The notes: a model not told the origin generated them from the letters alone. 64,000 bases of DNA from Bipolaris cookei (GCA_002286855.1 NRSV01000002.1:120152-184151); one strand, 5' to 3'. Counted from the first letter of the stretch, positions 8,091-21,189 are shown. Program-made: numbers and translations.

Positions 8091-11000
8091 TCATGCTACG
8101 CCAACCTTGTTGAGGCCCTTCAGTGATCCCAGGCTCAGTGCCAGGCCTTGCGAGCGACTGCGTATGCGCACAAAGCCGGTAATGGGCCCATTGTCTCCTT
8201 CCTTTTCTATGCTCAGGTTGGCCAAAGCATCCTCACCTGAACCGGGTCAGCCATTGTCAATGCTGCGGGGGGGAAGCGGGACCTACCAAAGACGCTCCTT
8301 GCGTATAGATTTGCTGATAGGAACTGGCAGTCGCCCTTCATCGATGCCTCGGGCGTTAGGCAGCTCATGTTGGTGCTTGCCATGAGTTGGCTCAAGAACT
8401 CGCGCAGACTCTTGGCCTTGGAGTTGATGTTGACTTTGTTCTCCCATTCAAACTCGGTCCACATGGTGCGGAACTGCGTCTCGGTGCATTGTGCTGGCTT
8501 GATGTAGTCCATAATATCCACGTGCACGTCGTTGAGAATAACGACATTCGAGTCAACACCCTTTTCACTGCTATGCATTAGCCCAGCCATTCATCAGTCA
8601 TCACGCTCTTGCACTTACCCTTCGTAGATGATGTTTCCAAAAATGACACCAGTATCCGTCGACGAAACTAGTCAAGTCAGCGTTTCAAGTTCGTCTCAAC
8701 ACAGGCCCAATTGTCTTACCTTTGATCGTCGCTTGGATGTTGATGAAGTCGTGAGGGCCAACATTTTGCGTCGAAGGCCGTTCGACTACCTTGAGATCGC
8801 CCAGTGTCGCAAACTCAATCGTAAGATTCTGCAACGTCTCGGTCGTCTGGTTCACAAGAAGCACATCGAGTACAATGTCGAATTGATGGACCTACAAACA
8901 TTAGCACATGCCTTTGCCCTGCTAGCAACATTATGCGTTACCTTGACGTAAGCTTCTGCGTACACCGCATCAGAGAAACCCGTAAGCTGTACAACACGGC
9001 TGAGTTTTGATGTGAGATCCTCGGTCGCGCTATCACCTCCGGTAGCTCTTTCCAAGTCTTGGTCAATCTCATCGATGCCGTCCGAGTCCTTCTTCTTCAG
9101 CTGGCGGATGTTGAAGGCGTCATCAACGTTGACAGCTGATTTGGCTCTCTCTGAAGCCTCCTTGGCCGCTCGCTTCTTTTCTTCTGTCTGTACCATTGTT
9201 CGGAAAGATTTCCGTGTGTCCTCGAGGAACACTGTTTGAATTTCCTTTCTTTGCGCAAACTCCGACAACGAGCGCACGCATGACATGATACGATCAACAG
9301 AGTCTTCGTCAATCAGGGTCTTGACAAACTGCGATTGACCTACACGGATAACGGAAATCATAATCAGCATGGCCTCTGCACGAAGGGCGTTTGTGCGTGC
9401 AGCATCCGTCGAGATCTCCCCATGCCGCATCACCAACTTAGTAAGGGTACTCGACAGAACCGTAGCAAGGTAGTAGTCGCCATCAAGAAGAAGTTGTCGG
9501 AGCGGAGGCTTCTGCGAGTTCTTGACGGCCTCGAGTTTTGCCTTGGCGGCAGCCGATGATGTGAGAGCGCTTTCAGTTGCGTACGTTCCATCAGCAAGCA
9601 CCTTTCGCGATCCGGTCGGAGCAGCTGCCTTTGCGTGCCCGTTGACTTGGTCAGAGGAGTCTTTGCCTTCCGAAGCCTCGTCAAGTAACCTTTGCTCAGA
9701 GGCAAGGATTGGGATCTCGCCAAGTGATGATCGGATGCCCTTCCAGGCGTCCCTGATGTCCTTGGCTTCCAAAGAAAACTCTCCGATGATCCAGAGCACG
9801 CCTCTGTAAACTTTGCCTGCGCGTACTTCACCGAGTGTCGATACCAGTCGCTCAATGATGGAGACTCTGAGGTCGGGGAAGCGCTCGACAACCTCCTTTA
9901 CGAATGAAATGACGTCTACCGCAGAGGCGTTGCTGCTGACATCCGAGATAAAGTCCATGAGCGATCCGACAACGCTGGCGGCGACTTCTGGGAACTTGAT
10001 GGCAGCCGAGTGTATTGAAGAGATGAGCAGTGACCGGTACTCAGAGTTCTTCTCGTACTGTTCGTCCACCGTCTTCATCAGCTCCTTTTTGAGAAGGAGG
10101 ACGACCTCTTCGACATTTCTGCTCGAGATCATCTCCATGGCGATACCGAGTGACTTTTTGCGAACATCCAAGTCAGTACTGGACAAGACACGAAGAATCT
10201 CCATGGTCAAGTCATCGAGGACACCTTCGTTCTTGTGCCGTAGTTGATCGACCCGCTCCAACACTATCAATTTGACATTGTTATCCGGTTCCTTAATGGC
10301 CAAGTCGACAAATTTTCCAGCGGCCGCCTTGACCGCGACCGGGTTGCTCGTGAGCGTGGTGAGCGCATGTGCGGCCTCGTAGATGACGGTCGATACCTGC
10401 GACTCAAGGAGGTCGAATATCAATCGGAGATAGCGTGCCTTGTTTGAAGGGTTGACAATGGCATCCTTGCGAATAAACTCCAATTCTGCGAGCAACAGAA
10501 GCTCCTCGTGATTGGGTATGGCATCAAAGACTGTGCTCAAGTATTCGAGGGCCTTCTCATGGCTGACGGAGGTGAGGGCGGCGAATGCATTGCGTTTGCA
10601 TGTCGGATCGTTCTCGTCGTCCAAGAATGTTACGAGGAGATCGGGCGCATCTGGCATGAGCTCGGGGAGGTGTGTAAAGATGGATGCAATCGCAAAGGTT
10701 GCATTCTTTCGGACGTATGCGTGTCGGTGTGTGAGGCACTGGCGCACCGGTTCTAGCATTGCGGTCAGCATGGTGCCTGAAACTGCATCTGCCATAGCAC
10801 CTACGTAGTAATGGCTCTACAAGTTCCGCGTCCCGAAGCTTAGTTCTGTCCAATGCATCAGCAGTGCTCAAGCAAGTGTTGTCGGCAGCCATACACAAAG
10901 CGCAATGTGTTTCCTCGTACGTATTCGTTGGGAGCCTGCAAGTCGAATCGAATCGCATTGCTATGCCATTGTCAGCGGCCATATTCCCTCGGGCCTGTAT

Positions 11001-11441
11001 CCCGTACACAGATACACCTACCAGACCAATATCCACTCCTGACGCAGCTTGCCCTGAGCGTCGTGTTTTGGACACACCTCGAAGAAGAAGTACATAAGCT
11101 TCTTTAGCGGCTTTGACTTGCTGGGCATGACGAATCGGATAATGTGCATGAGAAGACCTGTTTGAGGGTCGCCATTGAGCATGATGGACAGGATCTTCTT
11201 CTGTCGGGTTGTTAGACGGGCAGCTGGGCCAAGGCGGGGCAGTTGCAATTGTGAGGGCGCACCATGGTCTCGATCTTCTGCTCATCGCTGCCCTTCTCGA
11301 GGGCAGTCTTGAGCTCATTCTGGGCGGGAACATCGGCTGCATTGTCCTGGTGCACCTGTTGCGCTCCGTCAGCTTCGCCCAGCTCCACGCATTGCCAGGT
11401 GTTCGTACCAGACTGTACGAATTCTCTAGAAAGGTCGCCAT
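8091..11441 (-). CDS. SEC26: Coatomer subunit beta (beta-COP, Sec26)
   Basis: Ten exons: 11441-11409, 11355-11263, 11200-11022, 10960-10895, 10845-10805, 10752-8942, 8891-8720, 8667-8619, 8567-8287 and 8236-8091. All introns are 49-62 nt with GT-AG ends, and the frame closes at 956 residues. Beta-COP is a core subunit of the COPI coat for Golgi-to-ER and intra-Golgi transport. The N-terminal two thirds is an adaptin-type HEAT-repeat solenoid with the conserved [11 protein letters not shown] and [10 protein letters not shown]; the last 280 residues are the beta-COP appendage ([31 protein letters not shown], ending [19 protein letters not shown]). The short exons 2-5 can only be placed by protein similarity: for example [15 protein letters not shown] spans a junction. 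Its start lies 449 bp from the mago start, on the opposite strand. Confidence 0.95.
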
Positions 11442-11890
11442 GATGGCGCGTGACTGGTGTAGGCGGTTTCCTAGGAATCCTGAAGTATCCAGCTACAATG
11501 GTGTGGTTCTCGTGGCGGCCGTCAATGCTCACTTTCCCTGGGTGTCGAGAATAAGTGGGATGCTACGTGTTTTGATCGAGTGCGGTGGTAGGGAGCGTTG
11601 TGCGGGCTGGTGTGGCCACAGCCGGGCGGAACGAATGAGGAAATAGGATAGCCTTGGGCGGAGAGGTGGGTTCTTTGCTTCCCAAGGTGCAACGCTTCCG
11701 TTGTCGGGGTTCATGTGTATACGTCCAGGTGTCTGCTCGAGAAATGGTCGTAGCACAGACCACCTCACACTAGTAGAGTGCTCCACCGAAGATCGTGAAC
11801 GCGGCGACGACTCAACACCAACTGCCCAACCGACGCGTACATAAATATCATACAAGGCAGAGTCTGCCTCAACCACGAGTGACCGCAGCT
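11442..11890. promoter_or_regulatory. Shared promoter region between coatomer beta (-) and mago (+)
   Basis: 449 bp between two divergent start codons. Chance frames only. Both genes are constitutive, so a bidirectional promoter is likely, but no specific site was identified. Confidence 0.4.
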
Positions 11891-12657
11891 ATGAGCACCA
11901 ACGAGCCATTTTACTTGCGATACTAGTACATCAGCCTACTTGCACCTCCAACACGTGCCTGTCACTGACGCTTTTGCAGCTCTGGTCATCAAGGCCGCTT
12001 CGGGCACGAGTTTCTGGGTTGGTGATAGTCTTGGAATGGCCGATAGGGATGAGACGCTGACATGGTGCAGAGTTTGACTTTCGTGTTCTTGGAGACGGCC
12101 GCAGCGCATCTGCACGCTATGCAAACAACTCCAACTACCGCAACGACTCACTGATCCGAAAAGAGAGTATGAAGAGCCGAATCTCTACGACGTAAACTTA
12201 CTAAAATCGTCAGTGTGTGTCAGCGACACCTTGGTAGCTGAGATCAAACGTATTGTCAAAGAAAGCGAAATCCTCAAGTACGGCAGTATTAGAGATACGC
12301 CGAGAAAACCATTGTGCTAACTTGATGCTTAGAGAAGATGACACAAAGTGGCCTCAAAAGAACAAGGACGGTCGTCAAGAGCTGGAAATTCGGTTAGGGA
12401 GTGAGCACATCTCCTTTGAAGTAGGCTCCTCATGACATGTCATCCCACAGCATACTGATAATACCAGACTGCGAAAATTGGATCGTTGCAGGACGTCTCA
12501 GAATCATCGGATCCCGAAGGACTGCGTGTTTTCTACTACCTGGTCCAAGATCTCAAGGCCCTTGTCTTTTCTCTGATAGCCCTCCACTTCAAGGTAAGTG
12601 CACTCTCGGATACGTCATGTACATTTTCTGATATTGGTACAGATCAAGCCAATCTAA
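11891..12657 (+). CDS. mago: Mago nashi homolog, exon junction complex core
   Basis: Seven exons: 11891-11925, 11980-12017, 12071-12166, 12214-12277, 12333-12420, 12468-12593 and 12643-12657; introns of 47-55 nt. They join to 153 residues, the normal size. Mago forms a heterodimer with Y14 (RBM8A) that locks eIF4A3 on spliced mRNA and acts in mRNA localisation and quality control. Seen across the exons: [69 protein letters not shown] and the family's terminal ALHFKIKPI. Six introns in a 462-nt coding sequence is dense; the last exon holds only four codons and the stop. No long open frame marks this gene. The N-terminal half has two extra residues near the loop GDGRSAS. Assignment is secure from sequence conservation. 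Confidence 0.95.
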
Positions 12658-13306
12658 GCTTTTAATAACGGCTAGTTGTGTGGCCTGTGGGTTCGCTGAT
12701 CCCGGGAGAAGGGTTGTCACCACAACCACAGCAGACTGCAAACATTCTTATTTGCATCCGATGGAAGATAAGACGCATGGATTCGAGTAAACGAATGAAT
12801 ATATCTCCACAGCTGGCAGCATCCAACTATACCCAGCTCTGCGTGAAAGGGCGTGCAGACATTGGTGTTGGACGAATGTTGGCGAGGGAGCTACTAGCAC
12901 TTTGACCAACGACATGCAGGCCCCGTGCTCGGACAAGGTTTTGTTATTCTAGATAGACGCACGTCTGCGAATTCATCCATCAAAGTTGACTTGTTTGAGT
13001 GCGTGTTCCGGTGCGATGGAGCTCGCCATGGGCATGGTTGAATGTTTGGGGCCCATGTCATGCCACGTGAGGCTAGCGTCTTTCCCCGCGTACATAGGCG
13101 CAGGCCTTGGATCCACTCATCGCCTAGACACGTCCGCCGCCGAGTCCAAGTCACCGTTCAAGCCCGGGCATGCATCTCCTCGCCACGACTTCTTGAACCC
13201 TGAAGTTCCTACTATACTGTACACCCGCCCCTCCATCGTTGTTTCGTCCCATGTGTGCTTAATCAGCCACCATCCTCGTGAAACCGTCGCCCCACTCGAG
13301 CGGACG
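12658..13306. other. Spacer upstream of GID4
   Basis: 649 bp with the mago 3' UTR and the GID4 promoter. The GID4 frame is open upstream from 12986, but that part has no recognisable similarity and the ATG at 13307 is preferred. Confidence 0.45.
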
Positions 13307-14443
13307 ATGCCGACACCGGATGATGCCATGGTCCCGTCGGTGGAGCACGAGAGCATCGCCGGCCGCGCGACCTGTCCTCCAGACGAATCGCGCTCCCTTA
13401 CTGCACAAGAATTGAACGAGCTGCGACTGTCAAGCCACAGTAGCGATGCCAGTCGTGCACCCCATGCGCCCATGCAGCAGCCCACTCCACCTCCCCAGGA
13501 TTCTCCAGAACATGGTCAGACGCCAGCGGATACCCACAGCAAGCCCTCGAGCGCCGATATCGAGGCTCCAGCCCGGGACATTCCCACGCCTATGACTGCA
13601 ATCGATGACGGCTCCGAAGAGCAGCGCACATCGCAGGCATCGCCACAGTCTGTCATTACGCCCGTTTCACTTCTCGCCAACCACATCTCGTCGCCATTTC
13701 CTGCGCATAGGGTGCGTAGAAACCATGCATCCGATGAGTTTAGCTGATAGCAGGACAGTTTCTACCAAATTCTTCGTCATCCCTCCTCCGACCCGGAAGT
13801 CGCTTTGTGGGCAGTCAAACGTCTGATCGTCAAAAATACGAAGTCGAGGTCGAGATAAAACATGTCGATATGCGCGAGTCCTTCATGTGTGGATACTTGC
13901 GCATCAAAGGTATGTACCCGTTCTGCTGCCATGGTGACCCTAGATGCAAAGACTAACTCGTCGACAGGGTTAACCGAGGATCATCCCAGCTTGACCACAT
14001 ACTTTGAGGGCGAGATCATCGGAAGCAAGTACACATTCATTACACAGCATCCTGAATGGGGCTCCAACGAGAAGGTTGACCGCCAACATTGGGCTCGATT
14101 CCCTGCTTATAAGCCGCTGTCCAAGAATTTGTCGCGCCCCGAGCTGGTGACCAAGGACTGGATGCACAAGGAGCATCTCTTCATGCGCTGGAAAGAGTAT
14201 TTCCTTGTACCGGACCACCGAGTCCGGACAATAAGTGGCGCAAGTTTCGAGGGCTTCTACTACATCTGCTTTGATCAGATGTCTGGCGGCATTGAAGGCA
14301 TATACTTCCATGCTAAGAGCGAGAAGTAAGTGTGGGACATGGCACCCTGGCCAGGACGCAGCTAACAAGACTCCAGATTCCAGAAGCTCCAACTAGAACA
14401 CATTCAAGATTTTGGATGTCAGGGCGCCATTGAGTTCCGATGA
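13307..14443 (+). CDS. GID4: GID/CTLH ubiquitin ligase substrate receptor Gid4 (Vid24)
   Basis: Four exons, 13307-13711, 13759-13909, 13968-14325 and 14377-14443, with introns of 47, 58 and 51 nt, give 326 residues. Gid4 recognises N-terminal proline degrons on gluconeogenic enzymes and hands them to the GID E3 ligase. The first 135 residues are a low-complexity Pro/Ser/Glu-rich tail. The Vid24 beta-barrel follows, with SDRQKYEVEVEIKHVDM, FMCGYLRIKGLTEDHP, TTYFEGEIIG, HWARFPAY, FMRWKEYFLVPDH and SGASFEGFYYICF. An upstream in-frame start at 12986 would add 107 residues but is not preferred because the added part looks like translated non-coding sequence. It sits between mago and TRM8, all on the + strand, with separate promoters. 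Confidence 0.93.
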
Positions 14444-14833
14444 TGTTAACGATTACACGAATTTGCATTTTTGGGATGGATTTAGCATATGGGCGCACTC
14501 TGGGATCGGCTTTGTTGTATGGTATCGTTTTGGCCACGGACCGTATGCAGCGTGCGACACGGCCGTACATATTTCTGTAGCAACGCAGCTTAAGACATCG
14601 AGGCGGAATTACGTCACCTATCGAATCTGTGCACGCACTGTGGCGCCAACGGCTGTGTTCCTCCACACGCCGTGGGCCAGTGGCGACCCTGGAGCTAGTG
14701 AAAAAAGCTTGATCCACATAGGCCTCGCTTCGTGATAGGTGACCCATCTACCATTACCTCAGCACCTACATTTCCCTTTTGACTGACCCGTCTGTGTCTG
14801 TCCGCCGACTTCTGTACGCCCAAAAAAGTCACG
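14444..14833. other. Spacer between GID4 and TRM8
   Basis: 390 bp with the GID4 3' UTR and TRM8 promoter. No conserved frame was seen. Confidence 0.45.
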
Positions 14834-15896
<1,063 letters not shown>

Positions 15897-16148
15897 TCAG
15901 GGTATGTCAGGTGCTTACCAAGGGGGCTTTGACTGAATCGGTATCTTGGATACTTCTGGAGCAAATGACATACTTGTTGCACGTCTGTGAGATCTGAGCA
16001 GGAGCATTTACGAAGGCACAGTAAAAATGGGGTTCAAGCAGAAAGATACAGTCCATCCATTGCTCTATAGTCTTGCGTAAAAAAAGGCTCTAGGGTATCT
16101 CTACCTTGGGCGAAAAGCAGAATAAGAAACTTCATGTCTAAAAACCCC

Positions 16149-17555
16149 TCACAGCTTGGGAAACCTAACCCTCAAAAACTGGTTTGGCCACGCAACATCA
16201 AGGCCTAACTGCCACGCGACACGCAGCACCCACTCGGGCTCTCTCATAAACTGACGCGCAACCAGCACGACATCAGCCAAGGGCTCCTTACCCTCTGTAA
16301 CCCTAACAGCCGTTTGCGCCTCTTTCGCGAGTTCCTCATCCCCAGCCTTCGAAGCCGCAGCAGCAGCAGCACCATCTTCAACAATACCCCTCGCCTGTTC
16401 CGCCTCCGTAATCAGACCCACAGCCCCAATAAACAAGTTGAGATTCTCCTTCTTAAGCTCGCTACGGATCTGCGCCGCGATCCTAGTCTGGTAGTCCTTG
16501 GACTCGAACATGTTGATGCGCTGCTGGGGGTGATTGCCTCCACTGCTTACATCGAGGAGGTCGACACCCAGGGCTGGCAGTAGCTTTGCGAGACGAATGG
16601 AGCTTTCGATGTCCCAGCTGCCAAGCTTCTTGCCGAGCTCCGTTTCTTCCATCCAGTCGGTGGAGCTGATGCGCAGGTACAGGGGCATGGTGTCTGGAAT
16701 GACTGCGCGGACGGCCTTGATGATGTCGAGTAGGAGGCGGGTGCGGTTCTCAAAGGAGCCGCCGTACTTGTCTGTTCGCTGGTTGGTGACGGGTGAGAGG
16801 AACTGGTGGATGAGGTAGCCGTGTGCGCCGTGGATTTCGATAACATCGACACCGGCCTTGACGGCTCGCTGTGCTGCAGCCGCCCAGTCTTGAACTAACT
16901 CTTGTATTTCGGCTTCGCTAAGGGCTCGGGGAGCCCAGTATCCGCTGCTCTCGTCCTCGGCTGGTTTCCCGTCCCATACCCATTCCTGGCCGCCCATGGG
17001 CCCGACGACGTTGGTTGGCCAACCCGCGGCGTCTATGTCGGCCTTAACGCTCACCTTGCGCTGTCCGCCTTGGGTCTTCTGGGAGCCGGCAATCCAGGGT
17101 GCACAGGTACTTGCTTTCCTGCCGGCATGCGCCAATTGGATGCCGCACTGAGCTCCTTGGCTCTTGATGAAATCAGAGACTCGTCGCAACGCGGGGATTT
17201 GCGAGTCACTCCAGAGGCCAGGGCAGTTTGGCGAGATGCGGCCGTTGGCTTGGATGCCGGTGGCTTCAATGAATACCAAGGCGGCTCCTTTGAGGGCGTA
17301 GTGGCCGAGGGTGGCAATGTGGTAATCGGTCAGTGCGCCGGTCGAAGGCCCTTCAGATGCTGTGCTGTACTGGCACATGGGGGCCACCTGGATACGGTTT
17401 CGGAGTGTGGTTCCACGGATAGTGAGGGGTGTGAAGAGCGTTGGAACCGGAGCATCTTGCTTGCTTGAGGGAGGAATGGAACCGGGACTTGTGTCGTGTT
17501 TGGGCGTGAAGTAGGGCAAGCCTGGGGCGCCGTGGTTGTAATCTTGAGGTGCCAT
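16149..17555 (-). CDS. NADH:flavin oxidoreductase, old yellow enzyme family (YqjM/NamA-like)
   Basis: Single exon, 468 residues. An FMN-dependent TIM-barrel ene-reductase that uses NAD(P)H to reduce activated C=C bonds; the physiological substrate is unknown. Seen: TLFTPLTIRGTTLRNRI at the barrel start, APMCQYS (the Cys form at this place marks the YqjM-like branch), AHAGRKAS, the catalytic pair in EIHGAHGYLIHQFLSP (His and His, where classic OYE has His and Asn), and FENRTR. A segment rich in Ala/Glu at about residues 390-420 is an insertion relative to bacterial members. It lies convergent with TRM8, with a 252-bp gap. The second OYE gene at 61.8-62.9 kb belongs to another branch. Confidence 0.9.
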   Translation of the reverse strand: MAPQDYNHGAPGLPYFTPKHDTSPGSIPPSSKQDAPVPTLFTPLTIRGTTLRNRIQVAPMCQYSTASEGPSTGALTDYHIATLGHYALKGAALVFIEATGIQANGRISPNCPGLWSDSQIPALRRVSDFIKSQGAQCGIQLAHAGRKASTCAPWIAGSQKTQGGQRKVSVKADIDAAGWPTNVVGPMGGQEWVWDGKPAEDESSGYWAPRALSEAEIQELVQDWAAAAQRAVKAGVDVIEIHGAHGYLIHQFLSPVTNQRTDKYGGSFENRTRLLLDIIKAVRAVIPDTMPLYLRISSTDWMEETELGKKLGSWDIESSIRLAKLLPALGVDLLDVSSGGNHPQQRINMFESKDYQTRIAAQIRSELKKENLNLFIGAVGLITEAEQARGIVEDGAAAAAASKAGDEELAKEAQTAVRVTEGKEPLADVVLVARQFMREPEWVLRVAWQLGLDVAWPNQFLRVRFPKL

Positions 17556-18204
17556 TTTTGGGGGTTTCGGTTATAATTGGCGAAAAGATCGGTGTCTGGG
17601 CTCGAAGGAGAGGATGCAGGTATGTTTAAAAAGTTCTGTAGCAAGGATTTATAAAACGGTTGGTAGTGCAGCACGACATATATGTGATTTGTAAGATACC
17701 GAGGTAGATTTCTACCTTCCAGTTTCACCACGAAAAGCAGTTTTTTTCCTTCAGAGATGTCTTGCTTATCAAGACAGTTCGCTATGGTGCCACTCTCAAC
17801 CAGTGATCTGTGCATGATTATTGCCGATACTAATCGTCGGATTTAAGCTCGCTTGAAAATACATGACTACCTAGGCTGTTGTGGGGCGTGATGATCGTCG
17901 TCGCAAGGGTGTGAACAGCAACATCTCGAAGGCAGGCGAGGACTACAAGGACAAGGTCAGTGGCTTGATGTGCAACTGGGATGGTAGAAAATGCAGGGTC
18001 CAGGCCTCTCGTCCACGCGTGACTACGCGTCTGTCACGGATCGGTGATGTAGTTTTTATGACGTCAACTACTAGCTGTCCCATATATTCTCCAGTGGCCG
18101 CCAGTGATGATTGTACTCTGTATCTATCTCTCCTCTGCTATACATACATCACTCTTATTCACCACATATCCTTTTAACCATAAAACTTCCTCAACCACAA
18201 CATC
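17556..18204. other. Divergent promoter region between OYE gene and CsbD-like gene
   Basis: 649 bp. A short frame at about 17881-17990 reads AGEDYKDKVSGL, faintly like CsbD-type sequence, but it has no start and stops soon; it was not called a gene. Confidence 0.4.
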
Positions 18205-18545
18205 ATGTCTGCCGCACCAAACCAGCCCGGTCTCGTCTCCAGCCACGCCCAGTATGTCAAGGGCGCTGCTGAAGTAAGTACTGCCTGCTTCTTTTTGTAG
18301 TCTACTGTGATACCTATACTGCATACTAACAAACTTTGAAGGAGACCATCGGAAATGTAACGGGCAGCGAGCCGTGGAAGGCATCAGGCGCCTCGGACAA
18401 GGAGCACGCCGTCGAAGCCATGAAGGCAGCATCGGCAAACCGCGACCCACAGCAACAAGGCATGGGCAGCCTCGAGGAGAAAGCAGGCAATTTGGTTGGA
18501 TGTGAAGGTATGCAAAAGGAGGGCGCTCAGAGCAAGCAGCAGTAA
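18205..18545 (+). CDS. Small CsbD-like / cruciform-DNA-recognition-type protein
   Basis: Two exons, 18205-18273 and 18342-18545, with a 68-nt intron bearing ACTAAC before the acceptor; 90 residues. Proteins of this kind in ascomycetes are annotated as mismatched base-pair and cruciform DNA recognition proteins and resemble bacterial CsbD stress proteins; the true role is unsettled. Seen: SSHAQYVKGAAEETIGNVTG at the exon join, then a Gly/Lys/Glu-rich hydrophilic chain with a second GNLVGCEGM repeat. No signal peptide or membrane segment. Such proteins are often stress-induced. The start is the first ATG after a TC/CA-rich leader. Confidence 0.8.
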
Positions 18546-18823
18546 AGGGCAGATTAGTATCGGGTTGAATCATGTTTTAATGTTATTAATGCCAGGCATA
18601 TAAGAATATGCCTGAAGCGTATACGTCATATAATGTCAATTCATGAACTCTAAACGAGACTATGATTATGAAAGTTTCGCTGTGTGTGCTATCGTCGCGT
18701 CCATTCCAGGTACGATGAGGTAGATGTGGGGGAAGCACGGTCCGCCCATGAAACTGGAGCTTCGCGTCATGACCAAAGTCTCAACCACCAACTGCAAGCT
18801 GAACCAGCTACGGTACAGCCAAG

Positions 18824-19860
18824 ATGCCGACTCCAGTCCGCGCGCGTCCGATTAAGAAAGAAGACTTCGAGGCGGCGTTTAAGAAACTCAAGACATCCGT
18901 TTACCAAGACAGCGTGCGCCCGGCCGCCGTCTCGTCGTCGCACTACATCCGCTCGATATCGTGGAACGCCTCTGGAACGTTTATCGCCACGGGAGCTGCA
19001 GACAAGACGTTGCGCATATGGAATCCCGAGAAGACCAACGTTAAGAACTCGACCGAGCTCCGTACGCCCAACGCGCCTCCCTTGACTAACCTCGAACGCG
19101 TATCTTTCCACCCCGTCAATGAGAATGAACTTGCAAGTTGCGGTACCGACGGAATGGTCAGATTCTGGGATATTCGCTCCAAGGCCAGTGTGGGAGAGGT
19201 CAAGGTCGGCGAGCAGCCCTTTACGCTTGCATGGACACCAGACGGCAATGAAATCGTCGTAGGAAGAAAGGTTAGTAGGCCAACCTTTGTTTCGGCCATG
19301 TACTGACTTTTCTATAGGACAACCTGCTTGTCAATGTCGATAGAGCAGCTCTCAGTATCATCTCCGAGCACCGCCAGCCCCTCCAGACCAACCAATGTGT
19401 CTTTGATTGGTCTGGTAACCATCTTTACTCGACAGCTGGTGATGGAAGCGTTAGATTATTACGCTATCCGTCGTTCGAAAATGCTCTCACACTGAACGCT
19501 CATACTTCTGCATGCTATGCTGTCTCCATGTCACCTAGCGGCGAATACCTGGCAGCTGGCGGAGGAGATGCGTTGGTTTCACTTTGGGATACACAGGAAT
19601 GGATTTGCGTGAGAACCTTGGAATTGACAGGAGGCCTTGTTAAGAGCGTGGACTTCTCATTTGATGGCAGCTACATCACCGCTGGCTCCGACGATAAGGA
19701 AGAGAAGAAGATTCGCATCGCACACGTTGAATCGGGCGAAACTGTGCACACCATCGATGTTCCCACGCCTTCAACGCACGTCGCATGGCACCCATGCCGA
19801 TATATACTAGCCTATTCAGCTGATAACCTGGGACTCAAGATTGTTGGAGGTATTAGCTAG
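18824..19860 (+). CDS. THOC3: THO complex subunit 3 (Tex1/THOC3), WD40 protein
   Basis: Two exons, 18824-19270 and 19318-19860, 47-nt intron, 329 residues. THO couples transcription to mRNA export and limits R-loops; subunit 3 is a single seven-blade WD40 propeller. Seen: repeats such as IRSISWNASGTFIATGAADKTLRIW, VSFHPVNENELASCGTDGMV RFWD, ACYAVSMSPSGEYLAAGGGDALVSLWD and VDFSFDGSYITAGSDD, spread over the whole length, with the typical EWICVRTL strand. Length and order match THOC3 rather than other WD40 proteins. The 3' end is 254 bp from the next gene on the same strand. Confidence 0.9.
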
Positions 19861-20114
19861 GCTGTCGTGGAGTCAAAGGAAGGAAAAGGAAAAGGAGTTT
19901 TGTCAGTTCTAACGGCTTAAATGATACCCCCATTATTTGAATTATACGCGTCGCGTCCTGTACGTCTCCAACCGCGGCCCATTTCCATCTGTGACGCAAT
20001 TATGTCACCCTAGCTCGACATGGTAACCGCCCGGCGTGGACTTTCTCACTACAGAAGCAGCCATTTTCTACAAATCTCAAACGTTTACAATACTCTCGAA
20101 TTAGACTGGCCATC

Positions 20115-21181
20115 ATGGACGTCACGGTACCCATACAACCGAACAACCTATTCTCTGCCAAGGGACTGGTAGTAGTCATTACCGGCGGCGGCACTGGTAC
20201 GTTAGTTATTCAAACTCTAAGCTACCCCGCTGTACCCCGCGCCCTTCCCCTTTGACAGTCGTGAGCCATGCAATTCCCAGTAAAAGGCTCACAACCACAG
20301 GCCTCGGACTCGCCATTGCCTCAGCACTCTACCAAAATGGCGCTGAAAAAATCTACATCCTCGGCCGCCGACAAGACGTCCTCCGCAACGCCATCACCAA
20401 ACTTCAATCAGACGTAGCATACAAACCCCACAGCGCCTCCGTTCTCAACGACATAGTCTGCGATGTCACAGACCTCGAGTCCGTCAAGGCTGCCACCGAG
20501 CACATCAAAAAGGATATCGGCTATGTCGACGTTCTAATTAACAACGCGGGCGTCCTTGGCCCCAGAAACGGTCAGGACATCTACAAAGCATCGTCCATCC
20601 AAGAGCTCGCCGACGCCATGACATCAGGCTACGACGACTGGACGAGCGCCATGGCCATTAACATGCAATCCGTCATCGGCGTCTCCGCGACTTTCCTTCC
20701 TTTGCTCGAAGCAGCAAACACGCGCCGCGGATGGGCTCCCGGCAGAGTCACCGGCACAGGGAATCCGCGCAGCCGCGACACGTCGAAACTGTCGGGCCGT
20801 GGCATCGACACCGACGACGACCGCATGGCGCACATCATCACCGTTGCATCCGTCGCATCGTACATGCGCTGGGTCTCCGCGGGTCTCGCGTACAACGCTA
20901 GTAAATCTGCAGCTGCGCACCTGGGCAAGATGATGGCAACATTTTTGGCGGAGTGGGGGATCAGAAGCAATATCGTTTGCCCGGGCCCTTATCCGAGTGA
21001 TATGACGGCGGATATTACGCCCGTGTATGGGACTAGTCAGGTGCCCCAGGGGCGAATGGGGAGTTTGAATGATATTGCCGGGCTGATGCTTTTCTTGGTG
21101 GGGAAGGGGGGTGCGTATGTTAATGGGGTTGCCCAGTTGACGGATGGGGGGCGGGTTAGTGTGTTTCCTTCTACGTATTAG
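20115..21181 (+). CDS. Short-chain dehydrogenase/reductase
   Basis: Two exons, 20115-20196 and 20301-21181, with a 104-nt intron cutting inside the Rossmann glycine motif (TGGGTG|LGLAIA); 320 residues. Classical SDR: cofactor motif TGGGTGLGLAIA at about residue 23, NNAG at about 110, and the catalytic YNASK with an upstream Ser-containing VASVASY. The ILGRRQD after the second strand suggests NADP(H) preference. Substrate is not predictable. An extra Arg/Gly-rich loop of about 30 residues (GRVTGTGNPRSRDTSKLSGR) lies before the catalytic strand. A G-rich repeat follows directly after the stop. Confidence 0.88.
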
Positions 21182-21189
21182 AGGGAGGG

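Noticed and set aside
10557..11441. 294-codon minus-strand frame over the 5' part of coatomer beta
   Set aside because: Only its first 11 codons are real coding sequence; the rest crosses introns in the wrong frame.
12986..13306. Upstream extension of GID4 to an ATG at 12986
   Set aside because: The added 107 residues have no family similarity and the ATG at 13307 gives a normal-looking N-terminus.
16902..17468. 188-codon + strand frame inside the YqjM-like OYE gene
   Set aside because: Antisense to a well-conserved single-exon enzyme; no similarity of its own.
20624..20970. Minus-strand frames within the SDR gene
   Set aside because: Antisense shadows of a conserved dehydrogenase exon.
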